Positions 40,901 through 51,452 of a stretch of DNA of 64,000 nucleotides are shown piece by piece. The stretch is from positions 6,510,001 through 6,574,000 of the forward strand of contig NW_020825289.1 in the NCBI RefSeq assembly GCF_003286085.1. The letters run 5' to 3'. Below the pieces are notes generated by a model. That model did not search any database and was not told the origin of the DNA. It saw only the letters and a list, made by a program, of their open reading frames with translations. The translations under genes were made by a program, and so were the position numbers. The DNA is from Drosophila persimilis (taxonomy: Eukaryota; Arthropoda; Insecta; Diptera; Drosophilidae). Within the stretch, counting starts at the first letter, position 1, and each line of letters begins with the position of its first letter.

Positions 40901-43900
40901 CTATCTGTTTGCGGCGGGGCTTATGGGATCAAACGATGTCTAGGGACTCACGTAGACGCCCTCACCTTCGCCTATCCGCGTATCATCACGGATAAAGGTT
41001 GTGTGGTTTTTGGGTTCGCGAAAAAGGGTTTACCCAAAAGTTATTTATAAACACCCTCATGCTGAGATATTTTTATACAGTCGCACCACAGACACCACGA
41101 CACACTTTTATTGGAATACTGATTTCTTGGAGAACTGTAAAATTCGCACTGGATTCTTTTTATAACCATAATTTATTGATGGCCAAGAAATTACCAACCG
41201 AGTGAATCATGGCCTTTTTTGGATAATTTTTAACCAATCAACAATTACTTATGCTTTAAAAAACTCTGCTGGGCCCCCGCCCCCCAAACCCTCCCACATT
41301 GATGCTCGGACTCGAGACGCACAAGCGAATGCTGCAAAAGAGTATGCCATGCATGGGTTTTTTTGTCTTGGGTGTTGTTGTTGTTGTTGAACTGATCCCA
41401 AATTCAATACAAAGCGTACCCACCCCTATGTTCCCCAAAATTTGGTTCCTGTTTGGTTTGAGCATGTAATAGGTTGAAGAAATCCTGAATTAATACCGAG
41501 GATTACTAATGACTCCCCTGGGGATTGATGTGTTCTCGCTTTCCCCGAAAACAGTTCTACATATAACACCCGAATAACCCGAAGCCAATTGATTTCCTGC
41601 ATGATGTTCGTTTCAGTTCGATTCTAATTGATATCCCCACATCGATGCCAATCGTAATCCTTAGTAACACTTTCTATATTTCATACGCAGAACATAAATC
41701 GCTACGGAGAATCCATGGGTTCGCTGGGACATCGCGCCTTGCTGCAGTTCATCGATAATAATGATATCTCCGGGCTGCGCGCCATCCTTGACAGCCGGCA
41801 CCTGAACATCGATGATCGGGATGAGGTCAGAGAGAGAGAGTCCTAGTTCTAGTTTTCCCAGAGTATTCAGTTATTCAATCCTTTGCAGAATGCCACCACC
41901 GTGCTGATGGTTGTGGCCGGACGGGGTCTCACAGCATTCGTTCGGGAATTCCTGGCACGCGGCGCCGATGTCCAGGCCGAGGATCTGGATAGCTGGACCG
42001 CTCTGCTGTGTGCCGCCCGCAATGGGCACTTTGATGTCGTCCAACTTCTACTGGATCATGGCGCTGAGGTCGAGCATCGCGATATGGTAAGAAATAACCT
42101 TCCAATCGGCAAACAGAGTCAGCTAATACTCGAATACTTTCCTCAGGGTGGCTGGACAAGTCTGATGTGGGCCGCCTATCGGGGGCACACGGAACTGGTG
42201 CGGCTGCTGCTGGAAAAGGGGGCCGATGGCAATGCGCATGGCAACTACCACTTGGGGGCCCTGCTCTGGGCAGCGGGACGGGGCTTCAAGGACATTGTGG
42301 AGTTACTGGTGCAGCGCGGCGCCAAGGTGAATGTCGGCGACAAGTACGGAACGACAGCCCTCGTCTGGGCCTGTCGACGGGGCAACGTTGAGATCGTGGA
42401 CACTCTGCTGAAGGCCGGTGCCAATGTCGACACTGCTGGGATGTACTCGTGGACTCCACTGTTGGTGGCAGCCGCCGGTGGGCACACGGACTGCGTGAGT
42501 TCCATTCTGGAGAAGAAGCCGAATGTGAATGCTCTGGATAAGGATGGAATGACGGCCCTGTGCATCGCCAGTCGTGAGGGATTCCAGGATATTGCTGCAT
42601 CCCTAATAGCAGCCGGCGCTTACATCAATATCCAGGATCGTGGGGCGGACACGCCCCTCATTCACGCCGTAAAGGCCGGCCATCGCACCGTTGTGGAGGC
42701 GCTGCTGAAGAAGCACGCAGACGTGGATATCCAGGGCAAGGACCGCAAGACGGCCATCTACACGGCCGTGGAGAAGGGCCACATCCAGATCGTGAAGCTG
42801 CTGCTATCCACGAACCCCGACCTGGAGTCGTCCACCAAAGACGGCGACACACCGCTCATGCGGGCCGTGCGCAATCGCAATCTGGAGATAGTCCACATGC
42901 TGCTCGACCGCAAAGCCAAGGTGATGGCCGCCGATAAGCGCGGCGACACCTGTCTGCACATAGCCATGCGGGCGCGCAGCAAGGCGATAGTGGAGGCGCT
43001 CCTGCGCAATCCCAAGCACAGCCAGCTCCTGTATCGGGCGAACAAGGCGGGCGAGACGCCCTACAACATCGACACCCTGCACCAGAAGACGATACTCGGC
43101 CAGGTGTTTGGGGCCAGGCGTCTCAACACCAACGAGGACTCCGAGGGCATGCTGGGCTACGAGCTGTACTCCTCCGCCCTGGCAGATGTGCTCAGCGAGC
43201 CCACGCTGACGACGCCCATCACCGTCGGACTCTACGCCAAGTGGGGCAGCGGCAAGAGTTTCCTGCTCAACAAACTGCGCGACGAGATGAACAACTTTGC
43301 CAAACAGTGGGCCGAACCGCCGGCGAAGACCAGCGGCCTCCTGTTCATCGTGTGTCTGCACGTGGCGTTGCTCATCGGCACCATTGTCGGGCTGAGCACC
43401 TGGTCGACGGTCTGCGGCGTGTCATCCGCCGCAGCCTTCATGCTGGTGGCCTACCTGTTGCTGGCGGCTGTGAAGTACTGCAACTACCAGATGGACATGC
43501 TCTGGGCCTATTCCGTGCAGCATGGTCTGGAGAAGCGAATGACACGGCTGCGCCTCATCCTGCAAGTGGCATTCTGCCACCCGCCTGGCCCCCAGTCCGA
43601 TTCCCAAGCCAAGCCGGTGCGCTTCCACTTTGCGGAGGCCAACAGTGCATCGCCGACGGGCGACGGAGCCGTGGCCCACATGCTGGCCGCCCTTCTGGGT
43701 GCCTTGGAGTCACACTACGGCTGGCTGGCCACCCGCCTGTACCGCGCGTTCCGTCCCAAGTGCCTCAAGGCGGACGTGGGCTGGCGCTGGCGGCGCATGT
43801 GCTGCATTCCCATTGTCGTAATCTTCGAACTGGCGCTGGTCACCCTGGTAACTGGCATCTCCCTAATCGTGGCCTACTTCACGTACGCCAATGCCAAGGA

Positions 43901-46900
43901 GCGGGAGCAGATCCAGGTGGTGCTCTATGTGGTGGCCGCCATCCTGGGCACCCTCATCTGCACGCACCTGCATGTTCTGGCCAAGGTATGCGTCGCCCTG
44001 TTCACCTCCCACATCCGGCAGCTGAAGCGAGCGGTGCGCACCAGCGAAACGGCACCCCTGACGATGCTCGGCGCCGAGGTTGCGGTGATGACGGACATGG
44101 TCAAGTGCCTGGACTCGTTCACCAATCAGCAGAGCCGGCTGGTGGGCGTGATCGATGCCCTCGACTCGTGCGACACTGAACGCATCCTCACCCTGCTGAA
44201 CGCCGTCCAGACGCTGCTCTCCACGCCGAACCGTCCGTTTGTGCTGCTCATCTCGGTGGATCCCCATGTGATTGCCAAGGCGGCGGAGGCCAACAGTCGA
44301 CGTCTGTTCACCGAGGGTGGCATCGGGGGCCACGACTTCCTGCGGAACCTGGTCCATCTGCCCGTCTACCTGCAAAACTCCGGGCTGCGCAAGGTGCAGC
44401 GAGCCCAGATGACCGCCCTGCTGTTCAAACGGAGTGGCGGCGGCGGTGAGTACCAGAACGACGATGGACCCACCCTGGGGCACTCTGTATCCGCGCGACG
44501 TCTGTCCAATGCCTCGGAGATCGTCTCGAGCCAGGAAAAACTGCGTGGGCCGGCACGACCAGGCGGGGGCAAGAAGCTGCGCCTCTCCGAGTCGGTGGCC
44601 AGCTCGACGGGCTCCAATCTGCATCGCCTGGGTCAAAATCCCCAGGGTGTGCTCGACCTCTCGCGGATAGTGCTCACCGATGACTACTTCAGCGACGTGA
44701 ATCCGCGCAGCATCCGGCGTCTGATGAACGTCATCTACATCACGGTGCGGCTACTGAAGGCCTTCCAGATTGACTTTAGCTGGTACCGTCTCAGCTCCTG
44801 GATCAATCTGACGGAACAGTGGCCCCTGAGGGCCAGCATGATAGTGCTCCATCACGACCAGTTCATGGACACCAGTGCGGATGAGAATGTCTCCCTGCAG
44901 AGCGTATACGAGAAGTGAGATATGGTTCGTACTGTGAATCTTTCGCTTACTTACATCTCTCTCATCCATAGACTGCGGCCCAAGCTTGCGTATTTACGAG
45001 AGGCTGCACCGCTTCTGGAGCTGGATCGGGATGAGCGGAAGCTGGATGCCTTCCTGCAGCTCCACAAATCGGACTTGCTTGTGGCAGACTTGCGCATCTT
45101 TCTGCCCTTCACCATCAATTTGGATCCGTATTTAAGGAAGGTTCTGAAGGGTAAGTGGCGGGCAACGAAAGCTTGTCCTGAATCCATACAAACTGAAGTA
45201 AATCTCTCTTACAGAGGATCAGCAGACGATTGAGGATGAGAGCTCGCTTGTAATCCAAACCAGACCGAGCGTATACAACCAAATGCGTCAGCAGCCAGCG
45301 CCCACCACATATGTGCCTTCGCCACAGCCACAGCCCTATCCGCCCTACCAAGTGTTCCAGAACGATTTTGTGCCCAACGAGATGCGATCGAGGAACCTCA
45401 GCTCAAGTACGGAGCCCGTATCGCCGCTGATTGCCTCGCCCAGCGATTCCTTTGGCGTGAGTGTTTGAGGGGATGATCTTCAAATGGAAATGAGACCCTA
45501 ATAACCACCTTTAAATTGTATACAGGAGGACATATTGCTGACACGTCTCACGGATCTGACAGTGGAGGGTGTCATCAGCCTGCTAGAGCGCATTGACGAC
45601 ATGAAGCCGGCCATGCCGAAGCTGGCGCCGGTGCTCCGTGATAATGCCATCAATGGACGCGTACTAAAGCACTGCGATATGCCAGATCTCAAATCGGTAG
45701 ACAGAGCCCCTTCAAACTGTAATCCTTCCCCAGTTTCATGGCTAATTTCTTGCAGGTGCTGGGCCTGAGCTTTGGCCACTGGGAGCTGTTTCGCCTGCTG
45801 ATCACAACGCTGAGGGAATGCGAGCGACAGCCGAGGAAGCAGAATCGCGCACTGCCGCAGGTCGCCGCTGTGGAGGCGCCGCCAGTTACTGTGCCCATGA
45901 TCAAGGACGTGACGGATGCCCTGGTGCCGCCGCGCGAGTCCTTGTCGCGCAAGAACTCGGTCAGTCACATGGAGAAGCAGGTAAGAGGAGGGCCAACGGC
46001 AGAGCTGCAGAAGTGCAGGACATCTGTGATTGACCATGGATGTGCCGTGATTCGCTCTAACTCATGTGCTTTGATCTATTCTTATTCCGACCATTCTCTA
46101 ACTAACCAAAAACGAAATGCAGTCGAAAGTGCACGACTACGAGTATCTCCAGGTAATGCAGACACCACGACACCACAGACTGATTCCAAATTCAATCAAA
46201 GCTTGCCTCCATGACACTCTCCAAATGCAACTAAAGCGGCTGCTATGTATCCTCCACTAAAGCCTCTCTCTGCTTGTCCACAGGTCACACTGGAGGAGCA
46301 AATGATTTGCGGCACTTTGCAAACGCTCAACGAGGAGGCGTACGAGGACGTGGCCAGCAGTGAGCGACCCAGTCCCACAGGTGAGATGTTAGCTACAGCC
46401 TCACAACTGCAATTGGCACCCATACGCGAGTCCTCCGAGTTCGGCTCGCCCTCCGACGAGCTGAAGCTGACTAGCATCCTGCAGCACCATGCCAAGACTC
46501 AGAACAACAACAACAAGCACGCGGTGCCGGGCTCGTACTTGCATGCCGATTACAATCGCAGCGCCAGCTCCCATTCCCTACAGAGTCTGGGCGCTGGTGG
46601 TGGCAATGGGGGCAACGGGAACGGTAACGACTATTGCGGTAGCACCTTCGATCTTATGCATGTAGAATCTGTCGGTGGCGGTATCTATGAGATGCATCGT
46701 GCTGCGGCACGACAAATCTCGATTAGCAGCGAGCGACTAACCGAACCCAGCTCTCTGCCCCTGCCCCTGGTGGTGGTCATACCCAATGGCTCCTCGGGGG
46801 AGCAGCTCTACGACGACACAAAGCTGTGAGATGTCCAGTCTTTCCCGTCGTCTGAAACTGAAACTATGTAAAGTGCATGTGAAGTATTACGGGAACTGGG

Positions 46901-48185
46901 ATTGCGGGCTTTCTAACTTAACCTATAGTCTGACAATGGGCAAAACCATTTTAAAATTGGACCAATTGTCAATGAATCCTGTAAGAGACCAAAGCAGACC
47001 AAACCAAAAACCAAACATATATCATCTGGAACATTCTTTTATGCCTTGTTTGATTTACTTTTACTTTGGCTTGGCTTCGATCTGGACAGTATTATCGTAT
47101 TATCTATCTATATCTATCTAAAGTACTAAAATTTGAGTTGTGCGACGATTACTAATTCATTCCAATTGTTATATTCGAAAGACGATTAGTTTAGTTTGAT
47201 TAATTATTGGCCACAAGACATTTAAAATTGTGAACAACCAACCCTCCACCCACACACCACACACCACACATGGCAAGAACTCCAGTCTAACATAAAACAT
47301 GAACATCTAACAACTAACCCTAACTAAGCCTACCCCCCACGGAGACACCCCTTCCCCACCCAAGAAGAAAGTATCAATCAAATAAATGATAAACTTATGA
47401 ACAACTCTCTACCACTTGCATTTTATTCAGCTTTACCCATTCTCTCCGTAACTGTGTGTTTGTTTATTTATCGCCCTTTTAACCTCTTTGTTAAGTTTGA
47501 TGTTCGATGTTAAAAATAAGAACTATTTGTTGGTGTGCTGGTGAACCGATTGGGTGGCTCTGCAGCTGCCACAGCGTGTGGCGGGGTTCCCTAATACCCT
47601 GATAAACCATCCGTACCTTACCCTATCCATATGATCTTTTAGAGCATGACACACCCACTGGTTGTGGGCCAGCAATGACGACTGCATTGCTTACCTCAGC
47701 CTCGGCCATGTACACGCATCAGCAGCAGCAGCAGGCGCAGCCTTCGGGTCGCGATTCTATACTGAAGCAGCAGGGGAGTGTCAAGGGCGACAAGCGGGTA
47801 TCGATTCAACAAACATCGAGCAGTAATCATAACAACAACAACAACAATAATGCCAAGTCAGCAACGAATGTTGAATATATCTCCGAAGGAGCAGGAAGCA
47901 AAGTGCGACTAACCGCAAAGCCGCCAGCAGGTAAAGATTGATTGATCGAGTAAATATAAGTTTTTCCCAAAATAATCTACTTAATGTTGTATTTAAGGAC
48001 CCCGGCCAGCCTCGCTGATCATCACCAGGTCCGATTCCAACTCACAGTTCCAGCTGCTACGCTCCTCCTCAGTGGACTATGACGACGTGGAGGCCCAAGA
48101 GCACCGGACTACGATCCGGACGACACTGCTGGAGCAACAGGAGGAGGATGAAGCGGCACCGTTCGTGTTTACAGCGCGCAAATGA
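34907..48185 (+). CDS. CG42672: KIDINS220/ARMS homologue: ankyrin repeats and KAP NTPase
   Basis: The common body has eleven exons: 41691-41825, 41889-42086, 42147-44914, 44972-45150, 45215-45456, 45526-45696, 45756-45980, 46123-46152, 46284-46380, 47643-47930 and 47998-48185. All join in phase, giving about 1538 residues with the 40114 start. About eleven ankyrin repeats (through exon 42147) lead into a KAP-type P-loop NTPase with Walker A WGSGKS (about residue 508) and VIDALDSCD. Four membrane segments lie inside the NTPase (for example LLFIVCLHVALLIGTIVGL), as in KIDINS220. A SAM-like segment follows (LGLSFGHWELFRLL), then a long disordered Gln/Asn/Ser-rich tail. KIDINS220 is a plasma-membrane scaffold for neurotrophin and ephrin receptors. 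Five candidate first coding exons and two 3' ends suggest many isoforms. Coordinates span all of these. Confidence 0.9.
35003..35417 (+). pseudogene. Frame-disrupted coding remnant, unknown family
   Basis: One frame reads FLPIIERLRLGLSLFSYRVV, then one TGA, then RRILASEVQAKLQNYIVKHC and on through MRSIGPSNDEGRISKEQVSE to RESFG and a stop at about 35300. A one-base shift continues sensibly as GDLAPGLRRYILKEAGMSI and then FRYSTKYHNRIEYELLPR, ending at TGA 35415-35417. Protein-like sequence across both frames argues for a decayed gene copy. I do not recognise the parent. It lies in an intron of the KIDINS220 homologue, on the same strand. Confidence 0.5.
36136..36162. repeat. GA-rich tract
   Basis: A (GA)n tract immediately upstream of the ATG at 36169, possibly a GAGA-factor site for a promoter that uses this first exon. 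Confidence 0.6.
36169..36339 (+). CDS. CG42672: Candidate alternative first coding exon 2 (57 codons)
   Basis: The frame starts MKRTPKLHEVGRAYSEM and ends GNAAVQ before a GTGGGT donor, in phase 0. It is rich in Pro, Ser and Gly and contains FPFGLLRGSFGRGG. The Drosophila codon usage looks real. The best partner is the acceptor at 41691 of the KIDINS220 homologue, more than 5 kb downstream. The ATG context is good (GCCGGAATG). Confidence 0.55.
37292..37336 (+). CDS. CG42672: Candidate alternative first coding exon 3 (15 codons)
   Basis: MFKARLKTSPSGGGE followed by a GTGTGT donor, in phase 0. A GTGAGG donor four bases earlier is also possible but would change the phase. The N-terminus is short and basic. 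Confidence 0.4.
37345..37368. repeat. TCTA tetranucleotide repeat
   Basis: About six TCTA units directly after the candidate exon at 37292-37336. Confidence 0.8.
37916..38437 (+). CDS. CG42672: Candidate alternative first coding exon 4 (174 codons)
   Basis: The frame starts MGKDGRAHKPPKKKAATML and is Pro/Ala-rich, then Gly-rich with a run of eight glycines. It has a clearly protein-like middle (SMPRFIVDIEEEPSESSQS). It ends RRFSHFNLALRRFSHIHVH before a GTAAAT donor, in phase 0. The SHFNLALRRFSH segment resembles the SFDELILSASRLS segment of the next candidate exon in spacing of hydrophobic residues, hinting at a shared amphipathic end. The donor is the weakest part of this model. Confidence 0.5.
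38518..38562. repeat. C-rich degenerate tandem repeat
   Basis: Units of CCCCAAC, CCCTAACG and CCGTAACC follow one another. It resembles telomere-type simple sequence by chance and lies in an intron of the KIDINS220 homologue. Confidence 0.6.
40114..40209 (+). CDS. CG42672: Candidate alternative first coding exon 5 (32 codons)
   Basis: MKLSKSFDELILSASRLSLN and onward to KKKSKN, then a GTAAAG donor in phase 0. It is the nearest upstream ATG exon to the common exon at 41691, 1.5 kb away. The N-terminus is amphipathic and ends in a Lys cluster. Confidence 0.55.
46284..46829 (+). CDS. CG42672: Alternative 3' coding end of the KIDINS220 homologue
   Basis: Exon 46284-46380 ends at a GTGAGA donor (after CCC ACA G) in the phase that fits the acceptor at 47643. 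Without that splice the same frame stays open for another 150 codons, to the TGA at 46827-46829. The read-through adds a Ser/Asn/Gly-rich tail that includes ISISSERLTEPSSLPLP. Both forms look coding, so two C-termini are likely: about 1529 residues, or about 1538 with different ends (both counted from the 40114 start). Confidence 0.6.
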   Translation, partial: VTLEEQMICGTLQTLNEEAYEDVASSERPSPTGEMLATASQLQLAPIRESSEFGSPSDELKLTSILQHHAKTQNNNNKHAVPGSYLHADYNRSASSHSLQSLGAGGGNGGNGNGNDYCGSTFDLMHVESVGGGIYEMHRAAARQISISSERLTEPSSLPLPLVVVIPNGSSGEQLYDDTKL

Positions 48186-48549
48186 TACAATCTGATAACC
48201 AGATGGCAGCCAAGCTTATTTACACAATTTAGATATAGGGCCAGTCTTAAATAAGCTAACTAACTAGCTAATTACTGAAAGAGTTTGCAGCTGGAACTCG
48301 AGAGTTGTGGTTCCCCAAAATAGAATGTACTCTAGCAAAAGACAATTGTTTGCATTAGTTCTTGTTATATTTGTGTGTTTATGTGTATTTATTAATTGTA
48401 AACTGATGGAAGAGTAGGATAAATGTGTAATGAGAATCTGCATATGGAATACATAAAGTGCTACAGTGTTATATATTTTTTGGTTTCTATATGTACGAAC
48501 TACGAATTATACAAACAATGAAAAGAGAATCAATATACATAGTGTTTTT

Positions 48550-50589
48550 TCATTTTTGTGATCGAAACTCGCGCCTGTTAACCAGAGCAGGTAGAAGGGC
48601 TTGGTAGAGTCTGAAGGCATGCGCGGGGCTTGGCAGTGTTCGGCAGAGCTCTTGCAGAGAAAACATCACATTCGTTTGGGGCGTCGTCAAAAAGGTCATG
48701 TCGAAGTCCGGTTCCTGCCAGAAGGCACCTCTCGGCTGTCCCTCCAGTTTTGCCTGAGTGCCGACGCTGTGCGTGTGGGGCCTGAAGTCCGTTTGGGTCG
48801 ATGCATTCATGTAAAGGGCCGCAGAATCGAATTCCTCCGGTTCGGAAAATGGTGAATTGAAAAGCTGTTCCTGTTTTAGTTTCAGTATGCGCTGGTTTGG
48901 CTGTGCCTTGAGCTGAGCCTGTTTTAGATGATCCACATCGTAGGCCAGTATCCGGAGCAGATCCCTGGTGCCATCGGGTAACGCTTCCAGCCCCCATTTA
49001 GCCAAATCAATCCTGGTTCCCGGCGCCGAATTGAACTCATAAACCACATTGTAGTTGTTGCATATCGGCGAGGGATTCTCGAAGGCTTCTTTACTCATGA
49101 AGGACTCGCTCTTAGGCACTTGGTGTATAGTGTCCACCATAAGGAACTCCTCCTCCTGATCCTCCAATTTTTTCCGCTCGAACAGTTCGAGCACTTGCTT
49201 GGCCCGACTCTCGGCTAAGTTGCCCTTTTCTCGTTTTGTCAGCTTTTGTGGTGATGGCTCTGGATTGGCCGCCTCCGCAACGGCCTCATTCTGCTCCTGC
49301 TGGCACAACTTCTCGAGATTTACGACTTTGATGTGCCTCTCGTCGTCTCGAACATAAATCCACTCAAACTCCGAATCTGAATCCACCGCGGGCGTCGACT
49401 CCTGTTTTATTGTGGCGACGCGCGGCAGGCCATTTAATGTTACTCTCACCCTGGGATCACGCTTGCCTTCGACTTCAGTTTGATTATCTTCGCGCAGACT
49501 TTTAATATCTATTTGCTTATGCTCCTGATGGCGTCTTTTTTCGCTTTGATAATCCTCGCGTAGTCGTTTACTTTCCCTTTCATTATCCTCATAGTGGCGT
49601 CCATTGTCTCGTGGGTTAGCGTCATGATCGCCTCTTTTGAGCCTGTGATTATCCTCGCGTGGACGCTTGTCCCTTGGTTTATCCTCGTGTCGATGTCTGT
49701 TATACGTATGACTGTCGTCGTGGTGGCGTCTATCGTCTCTTGGATTGTGTTCGTGATGGCGTCTATCGTCCATTGGATTGTGTTCGTGGTGGCGTCTCCT
49801 GTCCCGTTGATGCTCTTCGCTTGTGCGTTTATTGTCCCGTGAGGTGCGCTTGTTTTCCTTTTGATTATCATCGACCGGACTGTTACTTTGAGTCCGTTTT
49901 TCAGCAACACTTTCCTCAGATTTACCCCTCCTGTGCTTTCGCTTCTTCTTCTTACGCTTATCTAACTGATCCAACTCTTCCAACGCCTTCTGAGTCGCTT
50001 CGCGGCACGCTTCAAGTTCTTCCAGGTTGTCCGTTGAGTCTGGCGTAGCTGGTTGGGGCGGTTCCAAGTCCATGTTGTTAATTTCCTCCCTGTTGCTGAA
50101 ACCACTTGGAATGTCCGACAAGCCATATTCGTCTAACTCCAATTTATGAATTATACCGTTTTCGCGGAGACCATCGAATAGTTCGCCGATTATTGCTGCA
50201 ACAGTAGCAGCATCGCTTTCAGCAGCTGCCAGTTCTGCCTTGACAACTGGAACCTCAGGCTCAGCCATGACAACGGGAGCCTCAGGCTGTGCCTTGACAA
50301 GAGGTTCCTCCGGCTCTTCGGTGGCATTAGTTGGACTATTTGGTTTTGTCAGTTCACTTCGCGGAGTACGAGGAAAAGATCGGATCTCGACATCGTCGTT
50401 GTCGCTTTCCCATCCATGGCCACTGCAACCGGTCGAGAAATCAGTGGTGTTCGGAGAATGAGGGATTCCAACTGTGCGTATCGGCGTCTCGTCATTCTCT
50501 TCGAGTCGCCGTAGCGGCGTGGTCTCGTTCTCGCCGAGTTTGGCATTATCTTCTGCTTTTATTTCAACTTTTACCTCAGTTTCGTTCAT
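48550..50589 (-). CDS. panx: Panoramix-like piRNA silencing factor, intronless
   Basis: A single 679-codon frame. The N-terminal third is acidic with VKVEIKAED-like SUMO-site motifs and Thr-Pro/Ser-Pro sites. The middle is highly charged: a KKKKRKHRRGK basic patch, then many units like RRHHEHNPRDD (about residues 255-370). The C-terminal part has helices such as RIDLAKWGLEALPDGTRDLL and ends in NRREFRSQK. Two LC8-type motifs lie in tandem, STQTD (about 597-601) and VGTQA (about 609-613). Panx, as I know it, is an intronless gene in this neighbourhood. It binds Nxf2-Nxt1 through C-terminal helices and LC8/Cut-up through tandem TQT-type motifs, and triggers heterochromatin at transposons. D. 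melanogaster Panx is about 540 residues, so this one is longer, mostly from the charged repeat. Identification rests on motifs, layout and neighbours. Confidence 0.7.
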   Translation of the reverse strand: MNETEVKVEIKAEDNAKLGENETTPLRRLEENDETPIRTVGIPHSPNTTDFSTGCSGHGWESDNDDVEIRSFPRTPRSELTKPNSPTNATEEPEEPLVKAQPEAPVVMAEPEVPVVKAELAAAESDAATVAAIIGELFDGLRENGIIHKLELDEYGLSDIPSGFSNREEINNMDLEPPQPATPDSTDNLEELEACREATQKALEELDQLDKRKKKKRKHRRGKSEESVAEKRTQSNSPVDDNQKENKRTSRDNKRTSEEHQRDRRRHHEHNPMDDRRHHEHNPRDDRRHHDDSHTYNRHRHEDKPRDKRPREDNHRLKRGDHDANPRDNGRHYEDNERESKRLREDYQSEKRRHQEHKQIDIKSLREDNQTEVEGKRDPRVRVTLNGLPRVATIKQESTPAVDSDSEFEWIYVRDDERHIKVVNLEKLCQQEQNEAVAEAANPEPSPQKLTKREKGNLAESRAKQVLELFERKKLEDQEEEFLMVDTIHQVPKSESFMSKEAFENPSPICNNYNVVYEFNSAPGTRIDLAKWGLEALPDGTRDLLRILAYDVDHLKQAQLKAQPNQRILKLKQEQLFNSPFSEPEEFDSAALYMNASTQTDFRPHTHSVGTQAKLEGQPRGAFWQEPDFDMTFLTTPQTNVMFSLQELCRTLPSPAHAFRLYQALLPALVNRREFRSQK

Positions 50590-50634
50590 ATTTCTACAAA
50601 ATTTTGAATCACATCACAGAAAAGACGGTCAGAC

Positions 50635-51035
50635 TTCTTTCCAATCCTCAGAAATATACCAAAATATACCGTCTCATTTTAAAAGTCGTAAATATACCGA
50701 TGAAAAAACGAACTTAGCCCTCTTAAGCCCCCTCTTTTTAAAACAGTTCAACGACTTGAGGTAAATGTCGGAAAATATTACTGATATGATTCCTCTGAGC
50801 TACAAAATAACCCCCCGATATTTTTCAGCTGAACTGCGCTAAAAAAATTCAATTTTCAATATTTTCGGTGGAATATTAAAATACCCCCTTGGTCTACAAT
50901 AGGTTAATGGTTCTCCGTCAAGGATTGGAGAATATTATTAGCTAGATAGAACCTTCAGCCCTGTCCACATAATTTTATTCGATTAATGAATCATTACAAG
51001 ATTGGCTAATTTTAAGTTATTATCTTTATTGCGTT
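50635..51035 (+). repeat. Dispersed repeat copy E (longest)
   Basis: It begins 46 bp upstream of the panx start codon with several AATATACC units (50650-50700). CTTAGCCCTCTTAAGCCCCC, GCTGAACTGCGCTAAA, GAATATTATTAGCTAGATAG and CAGCCCTGTCCACATAATTT follow. It shares its first and last parts with copies B and D, and its middle with copies A and C. Confidence 0.7.
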
Positions 51036-51444
51036 CCTTATAAAATAACAATTCCTAACAATTAATTTTTGTATGTTTAGGTTTTGAAAATTGTTTGACA
51101 GTGTTTTTTCATATAAGGCCCATGGAAGCAGTGTGAAAAACTGTGAAAACTTTGATGGCAAACGGATCAGGAATTCTATACATACCGCGTTTAAAAAAAA
51201 AAAATGGAAAAATATATGAAAAGTATACGAATATACAAGGAGTCTGAGCTAGACAAGGTGGCTAACAAATATAGGCATACATAAACGAATTTTAAAAAAT
51301 CTGGCGTAATTCGAGTAAAATGTATTCTGACAATGCTATCACTTAATGCTAACTATTGGCTAAGTTGTTTTGTTGTCCAAAAAAGTATAAACACAGAGTG
51401 TTTTGACAAGAAAATGCGCTCCCGCACACACATTCATGCGCGTA

Positions 51445-51452
51445 CTGTAAAC
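51445..51452. repeat. hAT target-site duplication, left
   Basis: CTGTAAAC directly before the left inverted repeat; the identical octamer follows the right end at 52162-52169. Confidence 0.85.

Noticed and set aside
42804..44636. Long minus-strand and second-frame open frames inside the ankyrin/NTPase exon
   Set aside because: They overlap a 2.8-kb exon of clear homology and have the high His/Arg/Gln content typical of antisense frames.
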